Position numbers and translations under genes: made by a program. This document shows, piece after piece, positions 1 to 7,012 of a stretch of 11,453 nt of DNA. Every line of letters begins with the position of its first letter. The stretch's first letter is position 1. The stretch lies in contig JAPLJQ010000129.1 in the NCBI GenBank assembly GCA_026388495.1, positions 1 to 11,453 on the forward strand. Direction: 5' to 3'. Source of the DNA: Deltaproteobacteria bacterium (GTDB lineage Bacteria > Desulfobacterota > Syntrophia > Syntrophales > UBA2185). A model generated the notes under the pieces. It searched no databases. It had not been told where the DNA came from and saw only the letters and a program-made list of their open reading frames with translations.

Positions 1-125
1 CCAAAACCGGGCAAAAACCTGGCATGAATATGGAGGGCATTCTCGTTAATTAATCAATGATAACAACAAGTTAAGTAATATCGCGCGGCGATATCGCGTC
101 TTTTATACGGTGACGCCTTCGAGCA
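1..125 (+). repeat. Left arm of a large inverted repeat
   Basis: The reverse complement of bases 1-117 aligns without gaps to 1119-1235, with about 15 mismatches by hand count. The inner 62 bases (56-117) have only 3 mismatches, and weaker similarity (tgctc) continues to about base 125. The arm contains GTTAAGT (70-76) followed by a perfect 7-bp hairpin (78-84 with 88-94, loop GCG) and then GTCTT (98-102). The arm may continue upstream of base 1. I do not recognise the family. It could be the end of an insertion sequence, or one of two opposed copies of a dispersed repeat. Confidence 0.8.
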
Positions 126-415
126 TGATAAAATGTTTTGCAATTACCCCATAAATATAAAATTAGATAATCAGGGGGGAAATATGATGCACGTTTTATG
201 AATCAAAATGAAACTGGCAGAAAGATTTTGATAATTACCTGAACGAAAACAAAACTCTTGCATCATATAATGCTTAAACGGGCAGGACAGTTTAAAAACA
301 GTGATGTTCTGACCAAAAAGAACGAAAAAGGTGAATGAGAGTCGATAAAATGGAGCGAACTGGGCTTATAATACGATAGCCATTGCTAAAGCTTTAATTG
401 ATACGAATTTCCAGA

Positions 416-515
416 TTAACTTCCGCCTACTGCCGCTTTATTGCCTTTTGGTGCAAGGTGACCATAAATATCAACGGTGACTTTTATGCTATGATGTCCA
501 GGCTTTGAGAATTGT
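416..515 (-). pseudogene. Decayed tyrosine recombinase (phage integrase) C-terminal tail
   Basis: The minus-strand frame ending at a TAA (418-416) reads GHHSIKVTVDIYGHLAP followed by KGNKAAV. This matches the C-terminal end of XerC/D-like phage integrases, usually written LGHxSIxxTxDxYGH, where the tyrosine is the catalytic nucleophile. Upstream of GHH the reading frame stays open to about 615 but shows no R-H-R catalytic residues, and no integrase similarity is visible beyond about 515. Only the last 25-35 codons of an integrase survive, so this is a remnant and not a gene. It sits between the inverted-repeat arms and supports a history of mobile-element insertion. Confidence 0.6.
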
Positions 516-560
516 GGACTGATTAACTCAGTTGTTTTTGGTCTGCCGGCTTCTGCCCAC

Positions 561-657
561 AAGACCAGTTGAATGCGTTCAACTGACTTAACTGAATGAT
601 ATAATAAATGAAATTACGACACTGCCGATCATTTTCATGCCGGATTTTTGCTCGGTT
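561..657 (-). repeat. Third, diverged copy of the repeat arm
   Basis: On the minus strand, 657 down to 586 aligns without gaps to left-arm bases 5-76, with about 19 mismatches in 72. GTTAAGT is intact (592-586). Directly after it is a perfect 8-bp hairpin (CAGTTGAA, loop CGCA, TTCAACTG; 566-585) whose stem sequence is unrelated to the ATATCGC stem of the other copies. GTCTT follows (565-561), 20 bases after GTTAAGT compared with 21 in the left arm. The fold and position are kept while the sequence has changed. Confidence 0.65.
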
Positions 658-771
658 GCGATGCAGTGTCCAGCTTGTTCCGGAGAATCAGGGACTGCTT
701 AATAGAAAGCATAATAATGAGTGGCTGATTAACTATTATCATCTCTCTATCCCCTCCAAGCTATTATTCTT

Positions 772-911
772 GATGCCCTCGTAAAAAGTCGTATTTCGGC
801 GCTGCTTGTCATTCCCGTGAAAACGGGAATCCAGTATTTTCATATATACACACTACCTGGATTCCCGCCTCCGCGGGAATGACTGGTTGGGGGACTTCTT
901 ACGAGTTCATC
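772..911. repeat. Nested palindromic intergenic element (MITE/REP-like), 140 bp
   Basis: The outer inverted repeats are 772-790 and 893-911, sharing GATG, CTCGTAA and AAGTC. The inner inverted repeats are 808-834 and 857-883, each itself a palindrome around ATTCCCG...CGGGAAT. GTCATTCCCG...GGAATCCAG / CTGGATTCCCG...GGGAATGAC palindromes of this kind are dispersed through many proteobacterial genomes. There is no coding content. It could fold as one long hairpin or as two local ones, and it may be a non-autonomous transposable element. Confidence 0.75.
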
Positions 912-1110
912 ATTCTTAGGAATATAGACTATTTTTCGAGGAAATAAGATAATTCAGGAGAAAGTACGCAATAACCTGATGAATCACAATTAATATACAT
1001 GATATGCTTTCTAAAGACCATTTGAAAGCGGATATGTACAAAAATGCGGTAATTTGTATAAGAATTTAAAAATACCTGTAAAATTATTCAAATTGTTCGT
1101 ACGTATCTAC
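912..1110. other. Non-coding stretch with no recognised feature
   Basis: This AT-rich sequence between the palindromic element and the right repeat arm has stops in all frames, and I see no strong hairpin or promoter in it. Bases 1236-1544, on the far side of the right arm, also lack a credible gene. The 80-codon plus-strand frame at 1190-1432 overlaps the repeat arm, has no Shine-Dalgarno and resembles nothing I know. Confidence 0.5.
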
Positions 1111-1235
1111 TGCTCACAGGCGTCACCGTATAAAAGACGCAATATCGCCGCGCGATATTACTTAACTCATTGTTATCATTAATGAATAAATGAGCATGCC
1201 CTTGATTTGTATGCGAGGTATTTGCCCGCTTTTGG
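1111..1235 (-). repeat. Right arm of the large inverted repeat
   Basis: This is the inverted partner of 1-125. The distance between the outer ends, about 1235 bp, is the size of a typical insertion sequence, but the interior has no intact transposase. The GTTAAGT block and the ATATCGC/GCGATAT hairpin are conserved; the base just outside the stem is changed. A 66-codon minus-strand reading frame crosses this arm (1088-1288) and the left arm shows a related but stop-interrupted frame. I therefore do not call it a gene. Confidence 0.8.
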
Positions 1236-1544
1236 TTCCTCGGATGGATCAGTTTGTGGATAAAAGTGGAAGAGACCCCCCATATCATCTCACGCCCTTG
1301 CCGGCATTTTCAGAAAACATCCCGGCTATGGCAGTTTCCTGGAATCCGGGAGAATTGGAGACAGCTTCAGATGCTTTTCTTTACCACCATTCACCTGGTA
1401 ATCAGCGAGACTTTATCAAGGAAAAAGGATAGTTGGCTGGGAAACGACTGCACCTACTAACAAACGATTTTTAAAATTCTTAATGATAAGCATTACGGTT
1501 TGAAATCTAGTAGAGTATGCTCTCTATTTTTGCTACCAGCATCT

Positions 1545-2948
1545 TTAATTCTTTTTTTCCCCCATCAACTGCGGCGTCTGCTCGTTGTTATACTGCTTCC
1601 GGGCAATTCGTTCCACCTGAGGTTTGATATAGCCGAACAGGTCGTCCATTTTAATAGAACCATCCGGTTTGACAACGTCTTCATTTTTGATTCCTTTGAG
1701 CATGAAATAGGTGAAGAGCCCGTGTCCTTTTTCGTCATAAGTCGAACTGGTCTGATCACCGGACGATGCAGACAGTACAGTCATATTCTTCGATAGAATC
1801 ATGTTGCTCTGGAGATTCATAACCAAAGGTCGTGCGCCCTTGGCAATTACTGACCTACCACCTGCGCCTGAAAAACATGAATCAAGTGCAACAATAATCT
1901 CTTTTGCCTGAAGTTTATTAAGTGATTTATAGAGCTTCTTCAAGGGATAACCCGTCTGTTCAATAAATGACGGGTCTCCATCATAAGGCACAAGATAGGC
2001 ATCGCCTGTTTTTGTATTCGGTGCTCCGTGTCCGGAGTAGTACACAAACACCGTACCTCCGGTTTCCACGTTGTTCGGTAGCCATTTTTCAAAATATTTT
2101 ACCAGATCAATATGGGTTGCGTGATCGTTCAGGAGTGTAACGACATTTTCTTCCGGATAACCCATGACTTTGGACAGATATTCGCTCACCAGTTTGGCAT
2201 CACCCACTGCAAAGTCAGCCTTTGGCAGTTTCTGGCGGTAGTTTTCAATGCCGATCACAATGGCATAGGCGTTCCTGTTGGGTTTAGATTTTATTGGGGG
2301 AAGTTCGTCTATGTCGGACTTGACTGATGACTGCCACAACATGGCTTTGACATCTTTATTGGTAAGGTCCTGCGGTTTTGCGGATTGCTGCATCTGAGTC
2401 TCCCGCTTAGCCTTAATGGATTTTAATATTGAAATACAACTGTAGTAATTTGCTCCCCACAACCAGTCTGTGCTTTGTTCCTTACAGAAGTCTAAAGCAT
2501 AGTCCAAATCAGCACCTTTTTCCAAAAACCGTTCTGCAATATTAGTTCTCCCGTATTTGGCTGCCGCTACCAACGGTGAACCATGGGTAATGAAATTTAC
2601 CTCAGCACCCTTCTCGAGCAAAAGGTTGACAGTAGCCATATCACCGGCCTGTGCGGCATATGATAGGGGTGACCAATTATTTACGTCTGCCCCCCTCTCT
2701 ATCAAGAGTTTTGCTACATCATAATATTTGTTGAGTATTGCGTGAATTAACGGCGGATAGGCAGGATCGCCTCCCGCTTCATTTATGTCCTCTCCGGAAT
2801 CGAGCAGGGTCTTAATCTGTTGGGTATCACGCTTTTCTACTGCAGTAGTCAATGGAGTTGCGCATCCCGAAAGTATACAAAATGCAGCTATGATTAATAA
2901 CAGTGCATTTTTTTCCTTTCCGAAAAATTTTCCGAATAGCTTTTTCAT
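1545..2948 (-). CDS. Ankyrin-repeat caspase-like (peptidase C14) lipoprotein
   Basis: This is a 467-residue predicted lipoprotein with a protease domain. Residues 1-28 are a lipoprotein signal peptide ending in the lipobox LSGC, with Cys29 as the acylation site and Ala30 at +2, which favours outer-membrane sorting. About four ankyrin-type repeats follow (residues 32-155, with GADVN and LLLEKGAEVN motifs), then a linker. A caspase p20-like domain starts near 225 (AYAIVIGIENY). The catalytic pair is visible: His307 in YYSGHG and Cys358 in ALDSCFSG. A p10-like segment with HGLFTYFMLKG lies at 409-419. Both catalytic residues are present, so it is probably an active cysteine endopeptidase specific for basic or acidic P1 residues; its substrate is unknown. 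The start is supported by AGAGG seven bases upstream. The ankyrin part may recruit partners or substrates in the periplasm. It stands alone, 265 bp from the next gene. Confidence 0.88.
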   Translation of the reverse strand: MKKLFGKFFGKEKNALLLIIAAFCILSGCATPLTTAVEKRDTQQIKTLLDSGEDINEAGGDPAYPPLIHAILNKYYDVAKLLIERGADVNNWSPLSYAAQAGDMATVNLLLEKGAEVNFITHGSPLVAAAKYGRTNIAERFLEKGADLDYALDFCKEQSTDWLWGANYYSCISILKSIKAKRETQMQQSAKPQDLTNKDVKAMLWQSSVKSDIDELPPIKSKPNRNAYAIVIGIENYRQKLPKADFAVGDAKLVSEYLSKVMGYPEENVVTLLNDHATHIDLVKYFEKWLPNNVETGGTVFVYYSGHGAPNTKTGDAYLVPYDGDPSFIEQTGYPLKKLYKSLNKLQAKEIIVALDSCFSGAGGRSVIAKGARPLVMNLQSNMILSKNMTVLSASSGDQTSSTYDEKGHGLFTYFMLKGIKNEDVVKPDGSIKMDDLFGYIKPQVERIARKQYNNEQTPQLMGEKKN

Positions 2949-3213
2949 AATGGCCTCTTACGCAATGTTTATAAACACAAAACCCCGCCTCTTCTCAGAA
3001 ACAGGGTTTAAATAATCTATCCATGGCATCACTATTGGAAAAAGGGTTCAAATTAGTTGTTGACCTTTTGACGATGCCTAATTCATTTGGTTAAAATGTA
3101 CGCCTAACTCATAAAAAAATCAAGAGGCTTTCTTCATTGACTATCATCTGAAAGAGTGGATGTCCATCAAAATTACCGGATGCTATATTACAGGAAGATA
3201 TTTATTTTCTGAA

Positions 3214-4488
3214 TCAGAACATCCAATTGTGTCGATCAACCATCCAGATACGGACGGTATCGTATAGCCAATCTTTGAGGCTGGAAACCGCATAAAACTT
3301 CGGGTTAAGCAGATTATCTCCTGTCTGTATCAACCCTTCATCGGTGGCTGTTTTGGCTAAGGCCGTATAAGGGTAGATGCGAATACCAATTGTAATTTTC
3401 AGGGAATCAAGGTTTAGTGAATCGGCAAACACCAGACTTTCTTGAACTGATTCCCTGGTCTCTCCCGGTCCCCCCAACAAAAGGAATCCCATTTGCCTAA
3501 TTCCGGAGTCCTTGAGCATACCCGAGGTCCGGCGCACCTCATCCAGAGAGTATCTTTTATTCATTTTGCACAGTATTCGTTCGCAACCGCTTTCAAATCC
3601 TAAACTAACCTCCATGCATCCTGCTTTTGCCATAAGATGAACAAGTCCCTCATCAAGCTTAATTGGGTAGATAATGCACCGCCAAGATATAGCCAGTCCG
3701 CTTTCTATGATCTTTTGGCAGATTTCTTTGGCGTATTCTTCTGGAATATTAAAGATATTATCGACAAAATAGAACCGCTGAAATCCGGCTCCGACATGGC
3801 TGGCAATTTCCTCAATGATCAAATCCGGCCGCCTCTTTCTGATCGAGCGGCCTTCGATAATCGCAGTGGAGCAATAGCTACAATCCATTGGACATCCACG
3901 CCTTGTCTGCAACGGTATCCAGAATTCTTGTTTGTCAGTAGCACGAAGAGATGAAAGATTGGCACCGGGAAGCGGAAAAAGATCAAGGTTCTTCTCAAAC
4001 ATCCTTTTACCCTGTTGGCCCAAACCCCGTAGATAAAGGCCAGGGGCACTTGAAAGGTCTTCACCCCGTGCGAGGCGATCCAGAAGAAAAGGGAACGATG
4101 TCTCCCCTTCTCCCTGTATCCCCATGTCTGCTTCCAAATAGGTTAGGGCGCTTTCAGGAAAAATGCTGTAACCTGCACCACCCAGAACGATGGGAGCACC
4201 AGAAAGATTGCGACAATCAGTAACAACTTTTTTCACCTGATCCAAGAAAAATCTGGGGTTCTCCATATTCTGATCGTCAACATTTCTCACGGAGATGCCG
4301 ATTATTTCCGGATCAAATGAAGCAATTGCCTCTCTGATGGACGACTGGCCATCTTTTTCGGTCATAAGGTCAACAAGCTTCACCTCATGCCCTGCTTTCT
4401 GTATCGCTGCGGATACGCAGTTCAATCCCAGCGGCAAAGGGAGAATGTTGATCCGTTCGGTATTTGCGGAAACGAGGAGAACTCTGAT
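3214..4488 (-). CDS. Radical SAM protein with N-terminal cobalamin-binding-type domain
   Basis: The protein has an N-terminal B12-binding-like Rossmann domain (AGHEVKLVDL, then PEIIGISVRN and VLGGAGYSIFPE, GEGE) followed by a radical SAM domain. The iron-sulfur motif is CPMDCSYC (CX3CX2C; Cys199, 203 and 206 counted from codon 4488). Later motifs YFVDNIFN, EVSLGFESG and GFLLLGGPGET are usual for this superfamily. The canonical DxHxxG cobalamin motif is absent, as in many members, so B12 use is uncertain. Likely role: SAM-dependent methylation or another radical modification of an unknown substrate. Start problem: the only conventional in-frame start is TTG at 4437, which lacks a Shine-Dalgarno and would remove the conserved first strand (VLLVSANTERINILPLPLGL). 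AGAGGT at 4500-4495 sits six bases before ATC at 4488, so I take 4488 as the original start. A conservative annotation would be 3214-4437. Confidence 0.85.
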   Translation of the reverse strand: MRVLLVSANTERINILPLPLGLNCVSAAIQKAGHEVKLVDLMTEKDGQSSIREAIASFDPEIIGISVRNVDDQNMENPRFFLDQVKKVVTDCRNLSGAPIVLGGAGYSIFPESALTYLEADMGIQGEGETSFPFLLDRLARGEDLSSAPGLYLRGLGQQGKRMFEKNLDLFPLPGANLSSLRATDKQEFWIPLQTRRGCPMDCSYCSTAIIEGRSIRKRRPDLIIEEIASHVGAGFQRFYFVDNIFNIPEEYAKEICQKIIESGLAISWRCIIYPIKLDEGLVHLMAKAGCMEVSLGFESGCERILCKMNKRYSLDEVRRTSGMLKDSGIRQMGFLLLGGPGETRESVQESLVFADSLNLDSLKITIGIRIYPYTALAKTATDEGLIQTGDNLLNPKFYAVSSLKDWLYDTVRIWMVDRHNWMF

Positions 4489-4815
4489 TTGAGTACCTCT
4501 TTACAATAATGGTTATCCTACTACCGTTTAGTTTCCCGGTGGCATCATTTCAACTATTAACGTTCGTAATCTTGCATGTTTCTTAAAATTCATCAACTGA
4601 AGAGTTTAGGAAGCAGCACACATTTTACAGGGACAGAAAATTCACTGTCAAGACTTCGCATCTTTCAACCCGCATTCAATAAACCTCTCAGTAAGTCCAA
4701 TCTTTTGCTTTGCTTTTGAAAGAATGCAGCGGCTACCCTTACCATTTTCGAGTCTCGACAACAAATGCTGGAGTAATAAGACCAGCGGCAAAGTCCTTTC
4801 CAAAACGAAAGGCGG
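4489..4815. other. Intergenic region with no supported gene
   Basis: This stretch separates the radical SAM gene from the bactofilin gene. A minus-strand frame of about 50 codons (4820 down to 4667) lacks a start and a ribosome-binding site; it contains SRLENGKGS, which is reminiscent of an XRE-type helix-turn-helix end but too short to call. A 6-bp hairpin (4795-4800 with 4807-4812) lies just after the bactofilin stop but has no U tract. No promoter stands out. Confidence 0.5.
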
Positions 4816-5178
4816 TCAATCCTGTTTTTCAGGCGGGCTTTCGGGAGACGTATCCGCAGAGATGAATTTAACGCTCCCATTGAGAATTCCTCCTTCATCA
4901 ATGACGAGCCTGTGACATAGGATATGTCCTTGTACATTGGCTGTTTTCAGGAGTTTCAAGGTACCCGCTTCGATTTCCCCTGAGAAAAATCCGGCAATGG
5001 TCAGGGACTCTGCATGAATTTTCGCGGTTATGCGACTATTCTTTTCTGTAAAGATGGATTCGCCGTCTATTGATCCGTCTATCGTACCTTCGACGATAAG
5101 ATGGCCTTTAAAATGCAGTTGTCCTTCCAGCCGGCTGTCTCTGTTGATAATGGAAATCTGATCTTCCTGACGTTTCAT
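4816..5178 (-). CDS. Bactofilin (polymer-forming cytoskeletal protein)
   Basis: This 120-residue protein matches the bactofilin (DUF583) family. These proteins fold as a right-handed beta-helix and polymerise without nucleotide, often under the membrane, in cell-shape or scaffold roles. The sequence shows the short hydrophobic/glycine repeats typical of the fold: GQLHFKGHLIVEGTIDGSI, then RITAKIHAESLTIAGFFSGEI and VQGHILCHRLVIDEGGILNGSV. A charged N-terminus and a Pro/Glu-rich tail flank it. I chose the ATG at 5178 because AGGA lies eight bases upstream; the ATG at 5187 has no room for a ribosome-binding site. It follows the membrane-protein gene by about 20 bp and is probably co-transcribed with it, which suggests that the membrane protein anchors or organises the filament. 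Confidence 0.88.
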   Translation of the reverse strand: MKRQEDQISIINRDSRLEGQLHFKGHLIVEGTIDGSIDGESIFTEKNSRITAKIHAESLTIAGFFSGEIEAGTLKLLKTANVQGHILCHRLVIDEGGILNGSVKFISADTSPESPPEKQD

Positions 5179-5199
5179 TCGGTGCATCCTGGTTATGGG

Positions 5200-5805
5200 T
5201 TATGAATTTTTTATATCGAAACTCTCCCTTAGGATGAGACTGCCGTCGCTGGAAAATACATAAATCAATACGGCTTCATAAATGTCACGTGTGGATATAT
5301 GGTTCGTTATGATTTTATATTTGCTGATGGAAAAAGGATCGCCGTCCTTAAAATTCTTGGGTATTCCATCATTGAGATCAACCCTGGGGAACACCAGCCA
5401 GGAGTCGGGACCGGGGATTCCTGATTTCAGAATGACGAAAAGATGCCCCGATATGGGGACATTTTCTGACTGATTTTTCAAGAGGAACTTGTAGCGAAAC
5501 AGTTTCTTCCCGGAATTGTAACTTGCCTGAAAGTTTTCAATCGTTAATCTTTGTAATGAGGCGCCGTTGATATCCTGAGAAACTTTTTTGGGTTTATGAT
5601 CCGCTGAACCTGTTTGATCATTCGGCAATTCTGTTTTTGCGACCGTCTCTCTTATGTTACAGGTATTAACCATGAAGAACGCGGCGCTGATGAGCATGAG
5701 GCCCACAATCACACATAGCATCATGATGAGAAGAGACGTTGAAATCTCATATGAGCAGATGCGTCTTTTATCCCCGATGATGATGATAGTAAGTTTTCTC
5801 TTCAT
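5200..5805 (-). CDS. Single-span membrane protein paired with bactofilin
   Basis: The protein has 201 residues. A short basic N-terminus (KRK, then KRR at 13-15) precedes one strong transmembrane helix at about 22-47, which predicts N-in topology with the rest in the periplasm. After a polar linker (50-80), residues about 85-198 form a beta-rich domain (LTIENFQASYN, FRYKFLLKNQ, GHLFVILKSG, YEAVLIYVFSSDG, LILRESFDI) that looks like an Ig-like sandwich. From memory, gammaproteobacteria carry a similar membrane protein (DUF6776) beside bactofilin; homology to it is my inference. The gap to bactofilin is only 12-21 bp, indicating one transcript. The ATG has no strong Shine-Dalgarno. Function is unknown; a membrane partner for the bactofilin scaffold is the simplest reading. 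Confidence 0.8.
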   Translation of the reverse strand: MKRKLTIIIIGDKRRICSYEISTSLLIMMLCVIVGLMLISAAFFMVNTCNIRETVAKTELPNDQTGSADHKPKKVSQDINGASLQRLTIENFQASYNSGKKLFRYKFLLKNQSENVPISGHLFVILKSGIPGPDSWLVFPRVDLNDGIPKNFKDGDPFSISKYKIITNHISTRDIYEAVLIYVFSSDGSLILRESFDIKNS

Positions 5806-5870
5806 ATATCAGGTGCTTACAATCCGTTCTATCATTTGTCAAGGCAAAAGGAAATGGTCATCCTTTGATT

Positions 5871-6623
5871 TCAATTGATTTCAATTTCCATGCCGTCTGA
5901 TGCCGCCGAGATGTTCTGAAACAACGCCGCCGCCACCCTTTCTGCGTGGATTCTTTCTTCAACGGTTTTATAGATTTCGGCATCGAAATGGGTGAGAACC
6001 AGGTTCCTGGCGCCAGCCTCACGGGCTATCCTTGCAGCCGCCTCCGGGTTCAGATGCGGCCAGCTTTCACAGGACTGACCACTCTTATAGGCACATTCGG
6101 CAATCAGGATATCCGCCGATCTTGCAAGATCGACGGCATTTGTGCAGTAGCCTGTATCGGGACAGTAGGCGACGACATGGCCGTCAATTTCGATTCGGTA
6201 TCCCAGGGTAAGGGAAGCGTGGACAAGGGGCTTTGTCACGACCGTAAAGGGAAGTTCCATGCGTTCGTGAGGCAGCTCACAAATCCTGACGACAAATGGA
6301 AGTTGCGAGAGGGAAACCGTGAAGGGTTGATCGATCAAAATTCCGAGGATTTTTCTCGTACCTTCGGGACCGCAAATGGTTAAACCTCCGGGAAATCCGA
6401 ATTTATTCAGAATATGCAGCCCCACGATGTGATCGAGATGAAAATGACTTAAAAACAGATAGACGGGTTTCGAGGAATCCAACGGAATATATCTGCTGAG
6501 CTTGTAGAATCCGTTTCCCGCATCCAGAATGATGTCAACATCTGCCGTCCTGATGAGCGTACAAATGGTATTGCCTGTATCCGTATCGTACCAGCCGTTC
6601 GTCCCCAGAAAAATCACTTTCAA
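5871..6623 (-). CDS. RNase Z-like metallo-beta-lactamase-fold hydrolase
   Basis: This 250-residue metal-dependent hydrolase has the metal ligands SHFHLDH (His60, His62, Asp64, His65), His135, Asp156 (AYCPDTGYC), His190 and His212 (LVLTHF). It begins VIFLGTNGW and has LDAGNGF, like the RNase Z/arylsulfatase-like and PqsE-like branch. The second half has the ARNLVLTHF helix-strand motif of that branch. It lacks an exosite arm, so tRNA 3' processing is less likely than phosphodiester or thioester hydrolysis of a small substrate. The start is TTG at 6623: AAGGAG lies ten bases upstream and an in-frame TAA precedes the TTG directly, so no longer start is possible. It begins 18 bp after the small helical gene. 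A 10-bp tandem repeat (GATTTCAATT twice) overlaps the stop codon. Confidence 0.87.
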   Translation of the reverse strand: MKVIFLGTNGWYDTDTGNTICTLIRTADVDIILDAGNGFYKLSRYIPLDSSKPVYLFLSHFHLDHIVGLHILNKFGFPGGLTICGPEGTRKILGILIDQPFTVSLSQLPFVVRICELPHERMELPFTVVTKPLVHASLTLGYRIEIDGHVVAYCPDTGYCTNAVDLARSADILIAECAYKSGQSCESWPHLNPEAAARIAREAGARNLVLTHFDAEIYKTVEERIHAERVAAALFQNISAASDGMEIEIN

Positions 6624-6641
6624 TTAAGTCAAGCTCCTTTT

Positions 6642-6941
6642 CTAATCGCCCATAATGATTTTCTTGGCATTGTTGAAAATATCCGTCTTAAATCCTTGAT
6701 ATCCGGGGATGGTCTGATTTAAATATTTATTCACATATTGCCCGTCATAAAGCAGAATTCTTTCAAATTCTTCTGCTTTTCCCCATAATGCAAGCTGCTT
6801 TGAAACTTCCTCATGGAAAATCTTTTCCAGGCGGCCCGCATAATCTGCGGCCAGTTGTTTTAATGCTCCCTCGCCAATCCCTTTCAATTTTCCGTCCCGA
6901 AGCATGTCATCAATCCATTTTTTTGCCGTTTCTTCGAACAT
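6642..6941 (-). CDS. Small helical protein of unknown function
   Basis: This protein of about 99 residues is rich in charged and alanine residues and probably all-helical. A helix near the N-terminus (ETAKKWIDDMLRDG) is followed by long amphipathic helices (LKQLAADYAGRLEKIFHEEV and EEFERILLYDG) and a YVNKYLNQTIPGY segment. It has no signal peptide, membrane span or known motif. The ATG at 6941 is preferred, since AGGT lies seven bases upstream; the ATG at 6947 is too close to that site. It is the first gene of the cluster leading to the metallo-hydrolase, and its ribosome-binding site abuts the U tract of a terminator. I do not recognise the family. It may be an adaptor protein, but nothing in the sequence shows it. 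Confidence 0.7.
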   Translation of the reverse strand: MFEETAKKWIDDMLRDGKLKGIGEGALKQLAADYAGRLEKIFHEEVSKQLALWGKAEEFERILLYDGQYVNKYLNQTIPGYQGFKTDIFNNAKKIIMGD

Positions 6942-6952
6942 GGCCATGACCT

Positions 6953-6987
6953 ATAAAAAAATACCCCAGAGCATTGAATTCTGGGGT
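6953..6987 (-). terminator. Rho-independent terminator after the dehydrogenase operon
   Basis: On the minus strand a perfect 8-bp stem, ACCCCAGA with TCTGGGGT (6962-6987 overall, loop about 9-10 nt), is followed by A and a run of seven T. It lies about 25 bp after the 55-aa small gene. A second small hairpin (CGGGG/CCCCG, about 6992-7010) sits just before it. The U tract ends roughly at the ribosome-binding site of the next gene, leaving no room for a promoter downstream of the terminator. Confidence 0.85.
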
Positions 6988-7012
6988 CCTGCGGGGAGAT
7001 AATCACCCCGAT

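Noticed and set aside
343..475. Plus-strand frame of about 42 codons containing IAIAKALIDTNFQINF
   Set aside because: It looks protein-like but has no start or ribosome-binding site, and it overlaps the integrase remnant on the other strand. I could not assign it to a family.
1190..1460. Two plus-strand reading frames of 68 and 80 codons
   Set aside because: They start inside the repeat arm, overlap each other in different frames and resemble no protein I know.
2976..3010. Hairpin AAACCC/GGGGTTT upstream of the caspase-like gene
   Set aside because: The loop is long, the stem is six pairs and the T run is interrupted. It is not convincing as a terminator on either strand.
3076..3112. Direct repeat GCCTAA(T/C)TCAT, suggestive of an integron attC core
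   Set aside because: Both copies have the same orientation and are only 26 bp apart, so they cannot form the inverted core sites of an attC.
4665..4937. 90-codon minus-strand reading frame after and within the bactofilin gene
   Set aside because: It overlaps the bactofilin 3' end in another frame, has no ribosome-binding site and its composition is not protein-like.
5814..5842. TTGACA box 17 bases from TAAGCA before the membrane-protein gene
   Set aside because: The -35 box is perfect but the -10 matches the consensus poorly, so I do not call a promoter.
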